Below are positions 54,356-64,000 of a stretch of DNA of 64,000 nt, piece after piece; position 1 is the stretch's first letter; each line of letters starts with the position of its first letter. The stretch covers positions 1,550,001 to 1,614,000 of the forward strand of contig NZ_CP120638.1 in assembly GCF_029537235.1 (NCBI RefSeq), in the 5' to 3' direction. Below the pieces are notes generated by a model. That model did not search any database and had not been told where the DNA came from. It saw nothing but the letters and a program-made list of their open reading frames with translations. Origin of the DNA: Rhizobium sp. 32-5/1. GTDB taxonomy: Bacteria > Pseudomonadota > Alphaproteobacteria > Rhizobiales > Rhizobiaceae. The translations under genes and the position numbers were made by a program.

Positions 54356-57300
54356 TTATTGCGAATTTCGCTTCAGAAGCTCCTTGACGAGCGCATCAGT
54401 GATCTCGCCCGTCGGCTCTTCACCGATCGATTTCTGGAAGGCTTTGATCGCCGAAACCGTCTTCTTGCCCAGCTCACCATCCGGCTTGCCGGCATCGAAA
54501 CCGTTGTTGTTGAGGATCGCCTGAATGTTGCGGACCGCCTTCTTCATATCGACCGAAGCAGTCTTCACGCCCTTGCCGACCCAGCTGTCGGGCACTTCCG
54601 CTGCATTGGCCTTGCCATCCAGCGGCAGCACCTTCCAGGCCTCGAACTTCGCCTTGGCGCTCGTCAGCTGCTCGGGCCGCATGGCCGCTGCAACTTCGTC
54701 GCGCTTCTGGCCGGCATCGGTATCACCGTCGCGGGCTGCGATCGCAAACCACTTGTAGGATTCTTCCAGATCCTGCTTCACGCCATTGCCGCGGGCATAG
54801 AGGATCGCCAGATTGAACTGGCTGTCACGCACGCCAAGATCGGCAGCCTTGGCAAACCACTTGCCGGCAGCGGCAAAATCCGGGGGCCTTCGCCACCGCT
54901 GGCCAGCAGCACGGCGAGATTGTGCATCGCGCTGGCATTGCCCTTTTCCGCGGCTTTTTCATAAAGGCCTTTCGCCTTTGTCAGGTCACGAGTTACGCCC
55001 GTTCCCTTTTCATAGAGGCTTGCGAGACGATACTCCGCGGGCGCGATGCCGGCATCGGCAGCCTTCTGGTACCACTTGGCGGCTTCCGCCAAATCGGCCT
55101 TGACGCCACGACCTTCCGTATAGACCGCACCGATTTCGAAGAAGGCGAGCGGGTCCCCCTTCTTGGCGGCTTCGGCCAGGGCCACTGGCGTCACTTCGGC
55201 TGGAACAACGATATCGCCCTGCGGCTGGGCAACTGGCGCGAAACCTTCAGGTGCCACATCCTTAGGCTCCTCGAAGCCGGCGGTCAGATCGCTGGACGTG
55301 CTCTCCGGGGCGAGCATTGTCGTGTTGCCGGTATCGTCCGCCGGCACAGTCGGAACACTCTGCGCACCGGCCTGCGTGTCGCCCGGGACCGTTTCGGCCT
55401 CGGATTTCTCCAGTTCGGGCTGCGTCACGACATCCGCCGGCACGGCGTCCTTGGCTTCCGGCTGCAGGCTGCTGAGCGGCGCAACATCGCCATCGGCGGC
55501 TGGCGCTGCAATCTCGACGTCCTTGCTTGGGGCAACCTCACCATCGACCGGCTGCTCGATGGCGGCAACGGGCGCAGCGTCCGGTGCTTTCCCGTCGATC
55601 AGCGTCGCGACAAGCGGATAGGACATGATGGCGAGCAGCACGGCACCAACGGCCATCAGGATTGGCCGACGGTGGCGCGCAAAGGCGCCGCCGATATTGC
55701 CGCTCGTTGCACGAACCGACGAGCGATTGATCGTATCGACTTCGTCTGCGGCCAGTTGTGCGGCACGGCGCGCGGCGGCGATGAAGTCCGCCTTCTCGGC
55801 GTCGCTGGACGGAGCAGTCTGGGCGCGGCCGTTCTGGCCGGCGCGGACGCGTTCGAGGATCTTCTTGACATCAGGCACGCCGGAACCTGGCTCCAGCAAC
55901 TGATTGGCCATATCCGGTGCCATAGCATCGACCGGGTCGATGGACGGCGTGGGCTCGACCGCCTGGCGCGGAGCGGTGGCAGCAACCTTGCTGCCCTTGC
56001 CCGAAAAGCGCTTGGCAAGGCCTGCGATCAGGCCGGTCTTGACAGCTGGGGCCGTTGAGCGGCTTTCCGGTTGATATGGTTCGACAATATCCGCCGTGGC
56101 CGCCACTGCTTCGGCGACGTCGGCGCGCGAAGGCGCAGCGCGGTCTGCATCGCTTGACGGCGACCGCATCTCGCGTTTCGTCTCTTCGTAATGGCTATCG
56201 AAATCGGCTCCGGCGAAAGGATCATCTTCAGCCTCGAAGACCGGCTGCGCAGCTTTCGGCATCGCGGGACGGTTGTCGCGGAACTCGCGCTTGCCGAAAG
56301 CCGGCTCAGGCTCCAGTTGCGCATAGGCCTGCGAGACAGGTTCGCGCTCTTCGAGACGTTCCAGTTTTTCAGCGATATGGACAAGCGTTTCATGCAGGGC
56401 TTCGAAGGTGCGCGCGGTGCGCTCCTCGCTCGAACGGCTGAGGTTTTCGAGAACCTTGAGGTCTTCGGACAGGGCCGACATGGCTGCCATATCGGCACCG
56501 CCGGCAGCCGAATGCCCGGCGCCATTCTTCGAATAGGCATCCATCACGGCTTCGGCAGCCTGGCGAGCAGCCTCGATGATGTATTCGTCGCTGGTTGCCA
56601 GATAGTCTTCGAGCGCGCTCATGCGGCCTTCGAATTCGGCCGGAACGGCAGCTCCCGCATAGTCGCGTGGTTGACTGACAAGGCTTGATAGATTGGCTAT
56701 CTGCGCTTCGAGACTGCGCAAGACCTCGCCGTCGTCATAGGGCGCGGCCTGCGTTTCCTCGAGGCGAAGCGCGATGTCGGCGAGCCGGCCTTCCAGCCGG
56801 GCGAACTGCTGCTCGCCGATCTGCGACGTGGCCGGCGTCATGTCCAGTTGATCGATCCGGCGTGCGAGATCGTCGAGACGCTCGGCCAGCGCGTCGTTGA
56901 CGCTCCCTGGTCGAGGGCGTCGATCTTGGCGGAAATGTCGGCGAGATAGTCCGTGAGATCAGGCTGTGGGGCACTCTTCTGCGAACGCTCCAGCATTGCC
57001 GAAAGCTGATCGAGACGCTCCTCAAGACGAACGGCCGCTTCCTCGCTGGCCAGTTCCTCGACGCGGGCGGTCAGCGCCTCGATACGGGCAGCAAGACCGC
57101 CATCGACGGGACGCGACAAGGTATCGATCTGGCGCGACAGGTCGGCAAGCCGGCCTTCGACGCGGGCATTGCCGGCTGCGTCAACCGGTGTTGCCGTGCG
57201 GCCGCTGGCAACGATGGCGCGGCTGATTTCGTCGAGACGGGCGTCCAGATCCGAAAACTGCGAGGCAAGGCGGCGATCGTCCGGCTGCATATGGCGGCCG

Positions 57301-58250
57301 AGCATTTCGATCGCCTGGGCGACGGAGATCAGCTTGTCTTCCAGCGCATGAATGGCCGGCGCACTGTCGATGCCACCGATCTGGGATTTGAGTTCATCGA
57401 GCCGATAGGCCAGCGCCACGAGTTCGTCGTCGCGGCTCGAATCGAAAATGTTCAGGCGATCCTCGACGCCGGTCCAGCGCTCTTCCATGCGGCGCACGCT
57501 GTCTTCGCGGGCAAGGCCGTCAATCATGGCGCGCAGTTCGTCGAATTCGACGCGCAGGGCATCGGCCTGTGCCGGCGAGGCCTGACGGCCGAGCTGGTTG
57601 ATGCTGTCGGCAAGCTTCTGCAGGTCGCCGCGCATGTCTTCAGCCAGCGTGTGGTCCTGTGCGGCATCCACCGTGATGCCGCGGATTTCGGCCCGCAGGG
57701 CGTTCATTTCGCGGGACAGGCCATCGGCTATGTCCTTCTTCAGTTCCTGCCGCAGACCGAGGAGCGCATTGGCGATTTCCGCCATGGCAGGGTCCGGACG
57801 GTTGGCCTCCGCCCTGACGGATGCCGGCTGCGACTGGCCCCGCATTGGCTCAGGCGCAAACCGCTTTTCCTCATAGGCCCGCGCGTCCTGATAGGAACGT
57901 GCATCGCGCCGTGGCAGCGGTTCCTGGCGGACAGGGCTCTCCTGGCGGTAGACCGGCTCCTGACGGGGAATTGTTTCCTGGCGCGGTGAGACGCGCTCGC
58001 GAATGGCGATGCGGTCGCGGCCGGCGCTGAGCGAGCGCTGGCGCTGCATGATCTCTGAAATCGGATCCGGACGCTGCGCCACTTCACGCTCCATCGGATG
58101 CTGTCGCGGGTCCCTTGTCGCAACGCCGCCCATCAGCCCTTCGATACGCGCCTCGAGCCCCTCGATCGTGCGATTCAACGCATCGAGCGACGACCGGTCC
58201 CCGTAGGACGGGACGCCGAGGCGTGGAGGATTTGATCGCGATCCGTTCAT
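54356..58250 (-). CDS. podJ: PodJ-like polar localisation protein with Sel1 repeats and peptidoglycan-binding domain, two frameshifts
   Basis: Reconstructed length 1298 residues (3895 plus 2 bases). The cytoplasmic first two thirds is glutamine/arginine-rich and coiled coil (LDALNRTIEGLEARIEGL at the start; LADLSRQIDTLSRPVD later). One membrane helix near 865 is RPILMAVGAVLLAIMSYPLV. The periplasmic part is Pro/Glu-rich, then four Sel1 repeats about 1015-1190 (FEIGAVYTEGRGVKADLAEA; LAILYARGNGVKQDLEESYK), and a peptidoglycan-binding domain at the end (ILNNNGFDAGKPDGELGKKT). Breaks: C-run 56905-56907 and G-run 54882-54886. PodJ marks the cell pole in Caulobacter and Agrobacterium. Confidence 0.8.
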
Positions 58251-58520
58251 CGTATTCTTCGCCTCGTTTAACGGCCTGGATCGGAGGTGTTGCAAACGAG
58301 GGGAAATCTGGTCCAGCTCGTCGCTTCCGCTACCGACTCGGACAAAACTGCAAAAAACGCGAAGACAGGACTGGTTGCAGCATTGACCATCTCAACGCCT
58401 ACCTTTCACGAAACGTGGTAAATAAGCCGTTAACCAGACTGAAAATTTTTTAACGATTTGCGCGCATGCTGTGTTTCGGGAGAAATCATGCGGCATTTTT
58501 GCGCAGACGGCAGATCAAGC

Positions 58521-58533
58521 GGCAAAGTTTGCC
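58521..58533. promoter_or_regulatory. Short palindrome in the podJ-fad region
   Basis: GGCAAA and TTTGCC flank a single G. It is 8 bases from the larger palindrome and shares the CAAAGTTTG core, so it might be a second, weaker site for the same protein. Confidence 0.4.
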
Positions 58534-58540
58534 GATCTGC

Positions 58541-58572
58541 AAACTTTGACGTTTACGCAAACGTCAAAGTTT
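58541..58572. promoter_or_regulatory. 32-bp palindrome upstream of the beta-oxidation operon
   Basis: The arm AAACTTTGACGTTT (58541-58554) and its exact complement (58559-58572) surround ACGC. It ends 61 bases before the acyl-CoA dehydrogenase start. The size and position are those of an operator for a TetR- or MerR-family regulator of fatty or branched-chain acid breakdown. The regulator is not in the window. Confidence 0.7.
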
Positions 58573-58633
58573 TGTAGCATGTTGAAAATGACGTGGTGAA
58601 TCCAAAAACGGTTTGCAGGCGAGGACACGACAC

Positions 58634-60430
58634 ATGCCAATCTACAAGGCTCCGGTAGACGATACGCTTTTCATCCTGAACGACGTGCTCGGCATCGAGC
58701 GCTACAACAACCTGCCCGGCTTTGCCGATGCGACGCCCGACATGATCGAGGCGATCGTCGGTGAGGCCGCCAAGCTTGCCGAAGAGGTTCTGTTCCCGGT
58801 CAATCTTTCCGGCGACCAGGAAGGCTGCAAGCGCAATGACGATGCGACCGTGACGACGCCGAAGGGCTACAAGCAAGCCTTCGACCAGTATCGTGAGGGC
58901 GGTTGGCTCGGGCTTTCGGTGCCGGAAGAATTCGGCGGCCAGGGCCTGCCCTATACGCTTCACACCGCGATCGGCGAATATATGTCGTCCGCCAATATGG
59001 CGCTGACCATGTATCCGGGCCTGACCCAGGGCGCCATTGCCGCGATCCTGGTGCACGGCACCGACGAGCAGAAGGCGACCTACCTGCCGAAGATGGTCTC
59101 CGGCGAGTGGACCGGCACGATGAACCTGACGGAACCGCATTGCGGCACCGACCTCGGCCTGCTGCGGACCAAGGCCGTGCCGCAGGGCGACGGCTCCTAC
59201 AAGCTGTCCGGCCAGAAGATCTTCATTTCCGCCGGCGAACACGACATGTCGGACAATATCATCCATCTGGTCATCGCCCGCATCGAGGGCGCACCGGAAG
59301 GCACCAAAGGCATCTCGCTGTTTATCGTGCCGAAGTTCCACGTCGAGGCCGACGGCTCCGTTGGGGCGCGCAATCCGGTGTCCTGTGGTGCGATCGAGCA
59401 CAAGATGGGCATTCACGGCAATTCGACCTGCGTCATGAACTATGACGAGGCGATCGGCTATCTCATCGGTGCGGAGAACAAGGGCCTGAACGCCATGTTC
59501 GTGATGATGAACGAGGCCCGCCTCGGCGTCGGCCTGCAGGGTCTGTCGATTTCGGAAGTGGCCTACCAGAACGCCGCCAATTATGCCCGCGAGCGCATCC
59601 AGGGTCGCTCGCTGTCGGGTGCCAAGGCGCCGGACAAGAAGGCCGATCCGATCATCGTGCATCCGGACGTGCGCCGCACGCTGATGACCATCAAGGCCTT
59701 CAACGAGGCCGGCCGCGCCTTCACGCTTTGGACGGCGCTCAAATCCGACATCGCGCATCGCGGCGACAACGACAATGACCGCCAGACCGCAGATGACATT
59801 CTCGGCCTGATGACGCCGATCCTGAAAGGTGTCCTGACCGACAAGGGCTTCGACCACGCCGTCATGGCCCAGCAGATGTATGGCGGCCACGGCTATATCG
59901 AAGAGCATGGCATGAGCCAGTATGTCCGCGATGCCCGCATCGCGATGATCTACGAAGGTGCCAACGGTGTCCAGGCACTCGATCTCGTCGGCCGCAAGCT
60001 GGCGCTGAACGGCGGCCGGGCGATCACCGCGCTGTTCAAGGAAATCGGCGATTTCTGCGAGGAAAACCGCTCGGACGAGAAGCTCGTCGTCTACACCAAG
60101 GGCCTGAAGAAGGGCTTGAACGACCTGCAGGCGGCGACCATGTGGTTCATGGGCAATGCAATGGCCAAGCCCGACAATGCCGGTGCCGGCTCCACCGACT
60201 ACATGCACCTCTTCGGCCTCGTCGTTCTCGGCTACATGTGGGCGAAGATCGCCAAGACCGCCGAAGAGAAGCTTGCCGAAGGCGACACGGCGCGCGAGGA
60301 CTACCTGAAGAACAAGCTGATCACGGCAAAGTTCTATATGGAGCGCATCATGCCGGAAACGGCGCTGCGCCGCACGCGCATCGAAGCCGGCGCCGACACC
60401 ACAATGGCACTGGATGCTGCGGCGTTCTGA
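58634..60430 (+). CDS. Acyl-CoA dehydrogenase (large, three-part type)
   Basis: A 598-residue flavoprotein. A short N-terminal extension ([20 protein letters not shown]) typical of the DmdC/AcdM-like large dehydrogenases is followed by the dehydrogenase core: [19 protein letters not shown] near 95, [19 protein letters not shown] near 163, [20 protein letters not shown] near 415 and the catalytic glutamate in [14 protein letters not shown] near 440. A C-terminal helical domain completes it. It oxidises an acyl-CoA in the first step of beta-oxidation. ATG 58634 is used. It starts the operon with thiolase and FadB. Confidence 0.92.
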   Translation: MPIYKAPVDDTLFILNDVLGIERYNNLPGFADATPDMIEAIVGEAAKLAEEVLFPVNLSGDQEGCKRNDDATVTTPKGYKQAFDQYREGGWLGLSVPEEFGGQGLPYTLHTAIGEYMSSANMALTMYPGLTQGAIAAILVHGTDEQKATYLPKMVSGEWTGTMNLTEPHCGTDLGLLRTKAVPQGDGSYKLSGQKIFISAGEHDMSDNIIHLVIARIEGAPEGTKGISLFIVPKFHVEADGSVGARNPVSCGAIEHKMGIHGNSTCVMNYDEAIGYLIGAENKGLNAMFVMMNEARLGVGLQGLSISEVAYQNAANYARERIQGRSLSGAKAPDKKADPIIVHPDVRRTLMTIKAFNEAGRAFTLWTALKSDIAHRGDNDNDRQTADDILGLMTPILKGVLTDKGFDHAVMAQQMYGGHGYIEEHGMSQYVRDARIAMIYEGANGVQALDLVGRKLALNGGRAITALFKEIGDFCEENRSDEKLVVYTKGLKKGLNDLQAATMWFMGNAMAKPDNAGAGSTDYMHLFGLVVLGYMWAKIAKTAEEKLAEGDTAREDYLKNKLITAKFYMERIMPETALRRTRIEAGADTTMALDAAAF

Positions 60431-60442
60431 TTGAGCTTGCCT

Positions 60443-60576
60443 CTTCTCCCCAGCGGGGAGAAGGTGGCCCGAAGGGCCGGATGAGGGGGCGCCGGAGGCG
60501 CGCCTTTTGGCCCCGGCCCTGCCGGAGCCTCCTCATCGCCTCGCGTTGCTCGGCACTTCTCCCCACTGGGGAGAAG
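60443..60576. repeat. Rhizobial intergenic palindromic repeat (RIME/ABC-like)
   Basis: CTTCTCCCC-AGC-GGGGAGAAG at 60443-60463, then GGCCC-GAA-GGGCC at 60466-60478, a GC-rich middle, and a second copy of the first stem at 60556-60576. This is the build of the small mosaic elements scattered in rhizobial genomes. It lies in the 192-base gap between the dehydrogenase and thiolase genes. Confidence 0.75.
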
Positions 60577-60622
60577 AGGAAACCAATAATTTCACGGCGC
60601 AAAGCCGACAGGGAGATGAAAT

Positions 60623-61831
60623 ATGACCGACGTCTTCATTTACGACCATGTGCGCACGCCGCGCGGCCGGGGCAAGAAGGATGGATCGCTGCACGAGGTG
60701 CCGACGCCACGCCTTGCCGCAAAGGTGCTGGAAGCGCTGCGCGACCGCAACGGGCTCGACACCTCCACGGTCGACGACATCATCATGGGCTGCGTCGATC
60801 CGGTCTATGAGGCCGGCGCCGTGATCCCCAAGGCTGCTGCCTTCGAGGCCGGCTATTCCAGCAAGGCGCCAGGCATGCAGATCTCGCGCTTCTGCGCGTC
60901 GGGTCTCGATGCGGTGAATTTCGCAGCAGGCAAGATCGCGCAAGGCTCTGACGACATCGTCATCGCCGGCGGCGTGGAATCGATGTCGCGGGTCGGCATG
61001 GGCATGTCGGGCGGCGCCTGGTACATGGACCCGTCCGTCAATTTCCCCGGCTATTTCATGCCGCAGGGCGTCTCGGCTGACCTGATCGCCACGAAATACG
61101 GCTTCTCCCGTGATGACGTCGATGCCTATGCCGTCGAAAGCCAGAAGCGCGCCGCCCATTCCTGGGACAATGGCTGGTTCGACAAGTCTGTCATTCCGGT
61201 GAAGGACCAGAACGGGATCACCATTCTTGCCCGGGACGAGCACATGCGTCCGACGACGACGATGCAGTCGCTCGCCTCACTCAACCCCTCCTTCCAGATG
61301 CCCGGCGAGATGGGCGGCTTCGAGGCCGTTGGCATCCAGGCGCATCCGGAAATCGAAAAGATTACCTACGTCCACCATGCCGGCAATTCGTCGGGTATCG
61401 TCGATGGTTCGGCCGCCGTGCTTGTCGGCTCCAAGGCCGGCGGCGAGGCGATGGGACTTAAACCCCGCGCCCGCATCCGGCATTTTGCCAACATCGGCTC
61501 CGATCCGGCCCTGATGCTGACCGGTCCGATCGATGTCACCGAGAAGATCCTGAAGCGCTCAGGCATGACGATCGCCGATATCGACCTGTTCGAACTCAAC
61601 GAGGCGTTTGCCGCCGTCGTTCTGCGCTTCATGCAGGCTTTCGACGTTTCGCACGACAAGATGAACGTTGCAGGCGGCGCGATCGCCATGGGCCATCCAC
61701 TCGGCGCCACCGGCGCGATGATCCTCGGCACCGTGCTCGACGAACTGGAACGCCGCGATCTGAACACGGCCCTGGTAACGCTCTGCATCGGCGCCGGCAT
61801 GGGCACCGCAACGATCATCGAACGGGTGTGA
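60623..61831 (+). CDS. fadA: Acetyl-CoA C-acyltransferase (thiolase, FadA-like)
   Basis: A 402-residue thiolase. The nucleophilic cysteine is in QISRFCASGLDAVNFAAGKI near residue 92, the histidine in GGAIAMGHPLGATGAMI near 358, and the second cysteine in TLCIGAGMGTATIIERV at the end. FELNEAFAAV near 323 is the usual NEAF motif. It cleaves 3-ketoacyl-CoA in the last step of beta-oxidation. It sits between an acyl-CoA dehydrogenase and a FadB-type enzyme, which favours a degradative thiolase over acetoacetyl-CoA synthesis. Confidence 0.93.
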   Translation: MTDVFIYDHVRTPRGRGKKDGSLHEVPTPRLAAKVLEALRDRNGLDTSTVDDIIMGCVDPVYEAGAVIPKAAAFEAGYSSKAPGMQISRFCASGLDAVNFAAGKIAQGSDDIVIAGGVESMSRVGMGMSGGAWYMDPSVNFPGYFMPQGVSADLIATKYGFSRDDVDAYAVESQKRAAHSWDNGWFDKSVIPVKDQNGITILARDEHMRPTTTMQSLASLNPSFQMPGEMGGFEAVGIQAHPEIEKITYVHHAGNSSGIVDGSAAVLVGSKAGGEAMGLKPRARIRHFANIGSDPALMLTGPIDVTEKILKRSGMTIADIDLFELNEAFAAVVLRFMQAFDVSHDKMNVAGGAIAMGHPLGATGAMILGTVLDELERRDLNTALVTLCIGAGMGTATIIERV

Positions 61832-61838
61832 GGTCTTC

Positions 61839-61935
61839 CCCTCCCCTTGTGGGGAGGGTGGCCCGCAAGGTCGGGAGGGGTGTCGCCGTCACGGCAAGAA
61901 CGCCCCTCCCCAACCCCTCCCCACAAGGGGAGGGG
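61839..61935. repeat. Second type of intergenic palindromic repeat
   Basis: CCCTCCCC-TTGT-GGGGAGGG at 61839-61858 and CCCCTCCCC-ACAA-GGGGAGGGG at 61914-61935 bracket a central part in which GGGAGGGG (61873-61880) pairs with CCCCTCCC (61903-61910) around a GCCGT/ACGGC stem. Distinct in sequence from the element at 60443. Confidence 0.75.
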
Positions 61936-61971
61936 CTTAACCGCCACAGAATTTCAGGGAGAGACCCCATC

Positions 61972-64000
61972 ATGACCTATACCAACTTCACCATCGAAAC
62001 GGATGCCGACGGTCTGGCGCTTGTTACCTGGGACATGCCGGACAAGTCGATGAATGTGTTCACCGCTGCCGTCCTTGAAGAGCTCAACGCGATCATCGAC
62101 GCGGTCGTGGCCGATGCCGAAATCAAGGGCGTCGTCTTCACCTCCGGCAAGTCAACCTTCTCCGGCGGTGCCGATCTGTCGATGATCAAGGGCATGTTCA
62201 CCTTCCAGGCCGAAGAGAAGAAGAAGAACCCGGACACCGCCACCGAGAAACTGTTCGAGCTTTGCGGCCAGATGAACGGCCTCTTCCGCAAGCTTGAAAC
62301 CTGCGGCAAGCCCTGGGTTTCGGCGATCAACGGCACCTGCATGGGCGGCGCTTTCGAGCTGTCGCTGGCCTGCCACGGTCGCGTCGCCTCCAACGTCAAA
62401 TCGGTCAAGATCGCGCTTCCGGAAGTCAAGGTCGGCATTTTCCCGGGCGCCGGCGGCACGCAGCGTGTACCGCGTCTGACGAATGCGCAGGACGCCCTGC
62501 AGATGATGACCACCGGCTCCTCGCTCACCCCGCAGCGTGCCAAGGCGATGGGCCTCGTGCATGAACTGGCCGATCCCGACAAGCTCATCGACGCCGCAAA
62601 AACCATGCTGAAGAACGGCCTCAAACCCGTCCAGCCCTGGGATGAAAAGGGCTTCAAGGTGCCCGGCGGCGGCATCTGGACGCCGGCTGCGGCCCAGCTC
62701 TGGCCGGCGGCCTCCGGCATCCTGCGCCGCGAAACCTATGGCAACTATCCCGGCGCGCTCGCCATTCTGAAATGCGTCTATGAAGGCCTGCAGGTGCCGT
62801 TCGACACCGGGCTGAAGATCGAGCAGCGTTACTTCACGCAGGTTCTGCAGACCACCGAGGCCTTCTCGATGATCCGCTCGCTGTTCGTCTCGATGCAGGA
62901 ACTCGGCAAGGGCGCCCGTCGCCCAGCCGGTCCTCCAAAGTCCAAATTCGCCAAGATCGGCGTCGTCGGCGCCGGCTTCATGGGCGCCTCGATCGCCTAT
63001 GTCACGGCCGCTGCCGGCATTCCCGTCACGCTTGTCGACCGCGACATGGAAGCTGCCAGCAAGGGCAAGGCTCATTCCGAGGGTCTCGTGAAGGACTCGA
63101 TTGGCAAGGGCCGGATGACGCAGGAACAGGGTGAGGCGCTCTTGGCGCTGATCACCCCGTCCGCCGACTACAACGACCTGGCCGACGTCAAGCTCGTCGT
63201 CGAGGCCGTATTCGAGGACCGCCAGGTCAAGAAGGATGTGATCGAAAAGGTCGAGGCCGTTCTGGCCGAAGACGCAATCTTTGCCTCCAACACCTCGACT
63301 CTGCCGATCACCGGCCTTGCGAAGAATTCCAAGCGTCCGGCGCAGTTCATCGGCATCCACTTCTTCTCGCCGGTCGAAAAGATGATGCTGACGGAAGTCA
63401 TCATGGGCAAGGAAACCGGCGACGAGGCTTTGGCCGCAGCGCTCGATTTCGTCGCGGCGATCAAGAAGACGCCGATCGTCGTAAACGACACGCGCGGCTT
63501 CTACGTCAACCGCTGCGTCTTCCGCTATATCCACGAAGCCTATGACATGCTGATCGAAGGCGTGCCGGCGGCGATGATCGAGAATGCCGCCAAGATGGCC
63601 GGCATGCCGGTCGGGCCGCTGTCGCTCAACGACGAGGTGGCGATCGATCTTTCGCAGAAGATTCTCAAAGCTTCGATTGCCGATCTCGGCGAAGCGGCCG
63701 TCGATCCGCAGCACATGACGCTGATCAACAAGCTGGTCGACGACCTCGACCGCCGCGGCCGCAAGAACGGCAAGGGCTTCTACGACTACCCGGCTAAGCC
63801 CGCCAAGAAATCGCTCTGGCCGGGCCTGAAGGACCTCTTCCCGCAGAAGTCGGCCGACGCCTTCGACGTCAACGTGCTGAAACAGCGCTTCCTCGCCACG
63901 ATCGCGCTCGAAGCCGCCCGCACCATGGAAGAGGGCATCGTCACCGACCCCCGCGAAGCCGACGTCGGCTCCATCCTCGGCTTCGGCTTCGCCCCTATAC
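61972..64000 (+). CDS. fadB: FadB-type enoyl-CoA hydratase/3-hydroxyacyl-CoA dehydrogenase (3' end outside window)
   Basis: 676 residues visible of a protein usually near 735-740. The N-terminal hydratase domain has TSGKSTFSGGADLSMIKG near 60 (oxyanion hole), GTCMGGAFELSLACHGRV near 122 and KVGIFPGAGGTQRVPRL near 152. The NAD domain begins IGVVGAGFMGASIAYVTAA near 328, with FASNTSTLPITGLA near 440, HFFSPVEKMMLTEVI near 463 and the helical C-terminal domain GRKNGKGFYDYPAK near 595. It performs the second and third steps of beta-oxidation, the product going to the thiolase upstream. The frame is open to the window edge. Confidence 0.94.
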   Translation, partial: MTYTNFTIETDADGLALVTWDMPDKSMNVFTAAVLEELNAIIDAVVADAEIKGVVFTSGKSTFSGGADLSMIKGMFTFQAEEKKKNPDTATEKLFELCGQMNGLFRKLETCGKPWVSAINGTCMGGAFELSLACHGRVASNVKSVKIALPEVKVGIFPGAGGTQRVPRLTNAQDALQMMTTGSSLTPQRAKAMGLVHELADPDKLIDAAKTMLKNGLKPVQPWDEKGFKVPGGGIWTPAAAQLWPAASGILRRETYGNYPGALAILKCVYEGLQVPFDTGLKIEQRYFTQVLQTTEAFSMIRSLFVSMQELGKGARRPAGPPKSKFAKIGVVGAGFMGASIAYVTAAAGIPVTLVDRDMEAASKGKAHSEGLVKDSIGKGRMTQEQGEALLALITPSADYNDLADVKLVVEAVFEDRQVKKDVIEKVEAVLAEDAIFASNTSTLPITGLAKNSKRPAQFIGIHFFSPVEKMMLTEVIMGKETGDEALAAALDFVAAIKKTPIVVNDTRGFYVNRCVFRYIHEAYDMLIEGVPAAMIENAAKMAGMPVGPLSLNDEVAIDLSQKILKASIADLGEAAVDPQHMTLINKLVDDLDRRGRKNGKGFYDYPAKPAKKSLWPGLKDLFPQKSADAFDVNVLKQRFLATIALEAARTMEEGIVTDPREADVGSILGFGFAPI

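Larger units (their letters stand above)
58251..58633. other. podJ / beta-oxidation divergent region (383 bases)
   Basis: No gene. It contains AT-rich sequence (AATTTTTTAACG near 58445), a short palindrome at 58521-58533 and the 32-bp palindrome at 58541-58572, and must carry the promoters for both podJ and the fad operon. Confidence 0.65.

Noticed and set aside
58553..60208. 551-codon open frame antisense to the acyl-CoA dehydrogenase gene
   Set aside because: It mirrors a strongly conserved gene, is rich in Arg/His/Gly as antisense frames of high-GC genes are, and has no domain or ribosome site.
60443..61935. CRISPR array from repeated short motifs
   Set aside because: The repeats are palindromic stems in two gaps with no regular spacers and no cas genes.

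Overview
The window comes from an alphaproteobacterium of the order Rhizobiales, most likely a Rhizobiaceae member (Rhizobium/Agrobacterium/Neorhizobium type). The main reasons are the glnII gene with its divergent 63-codon inhibitor gene gstI (a rhizobial arrangement), a PodJ-type polar organiser of about 1300 residues, a fused SecDF, high-GC codon use, and rhizobial intergenic palindromes. I see no rRNA, tRNA, CRISPR array, transposase or phage gene.

Layout. 0-3 kb: an arginine transaminase/2-ketoarginine decarboxylase pair (aruH/aruI-like) behind the end of a TetR regulator. 3-9 kb: secDF, small proteins, an Rrf2 regulator and a KpsF/GutQ sugar-phosphate isomerase. 8.9-10.6 kb: glnII with a clear sigma-54 promoter, facing gstI. 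10.7-17.3 kb: a LacI regulator divergent from an AfuABC-like ABC importer (binding protein, fused permease, ATPase) and an inositol-monophosphatase-like phosphatase, suggesting import and dephosphorylation of a phosphorylated substrate. 17.5-33.5 kb: a surface-glycan type cluster in several convergent and divergent units. It holds two paralogous GT2-like proteins, a GT4, a SPASM radical SAM enzyme, a cobalamin-type radical SAM enzyme, two FkbM methyltransferases, a CmcI-like protein, a nucleotide-sugar epimerase, galE, a small chorismate mutase, and a CDP-glucose branch (cytidylyltransferase, 4,6-dehydratase, 3,5-epimerase, C-methyltransferase) that should make a branched 6-deoxysugar.

33.6-46 kb: an aminotransferase, mscL, an SSS-domain hybrid kinase convergent with a LuxR-type response regulator (CrbS/CrbR-like), pyrD, a TPR methyltransferase, a YitT protein, and an Rrf2-AhpD redox pair with a visible promoter and operator. 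46-49.4 kb: the Lhr-type helicase and PdeM phosphoesterase of the ligase-associated repair group. 49.4-52.1 kb: an AT-richer, partly decayed patch with a two-domain sugar O-methyltransferase, a small membrane protein and a dihydrofolate-reductase-like remnant. 52-58.3 kb: an Lrp-type ligand-binding domain, a TIGR02186 protein, a TauE/SafE exporter and podJ. 58.6-64 kb: a beta-oxidation operon (acyl-CoA dehydrogenase, thiolase, FadB truncated by the window end) headed by a 32-bp palindrome.

A striking technical feature is that fourteen genes are broken by twenty single-base frameshifts. Each is repaired by adding one base, nearly always to a short homopolymer, and every repaired gene becomes an exact multiple of three. 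I read these mostly as sequencing or assembly under-calls and annotate the reconstructed full-length genes.
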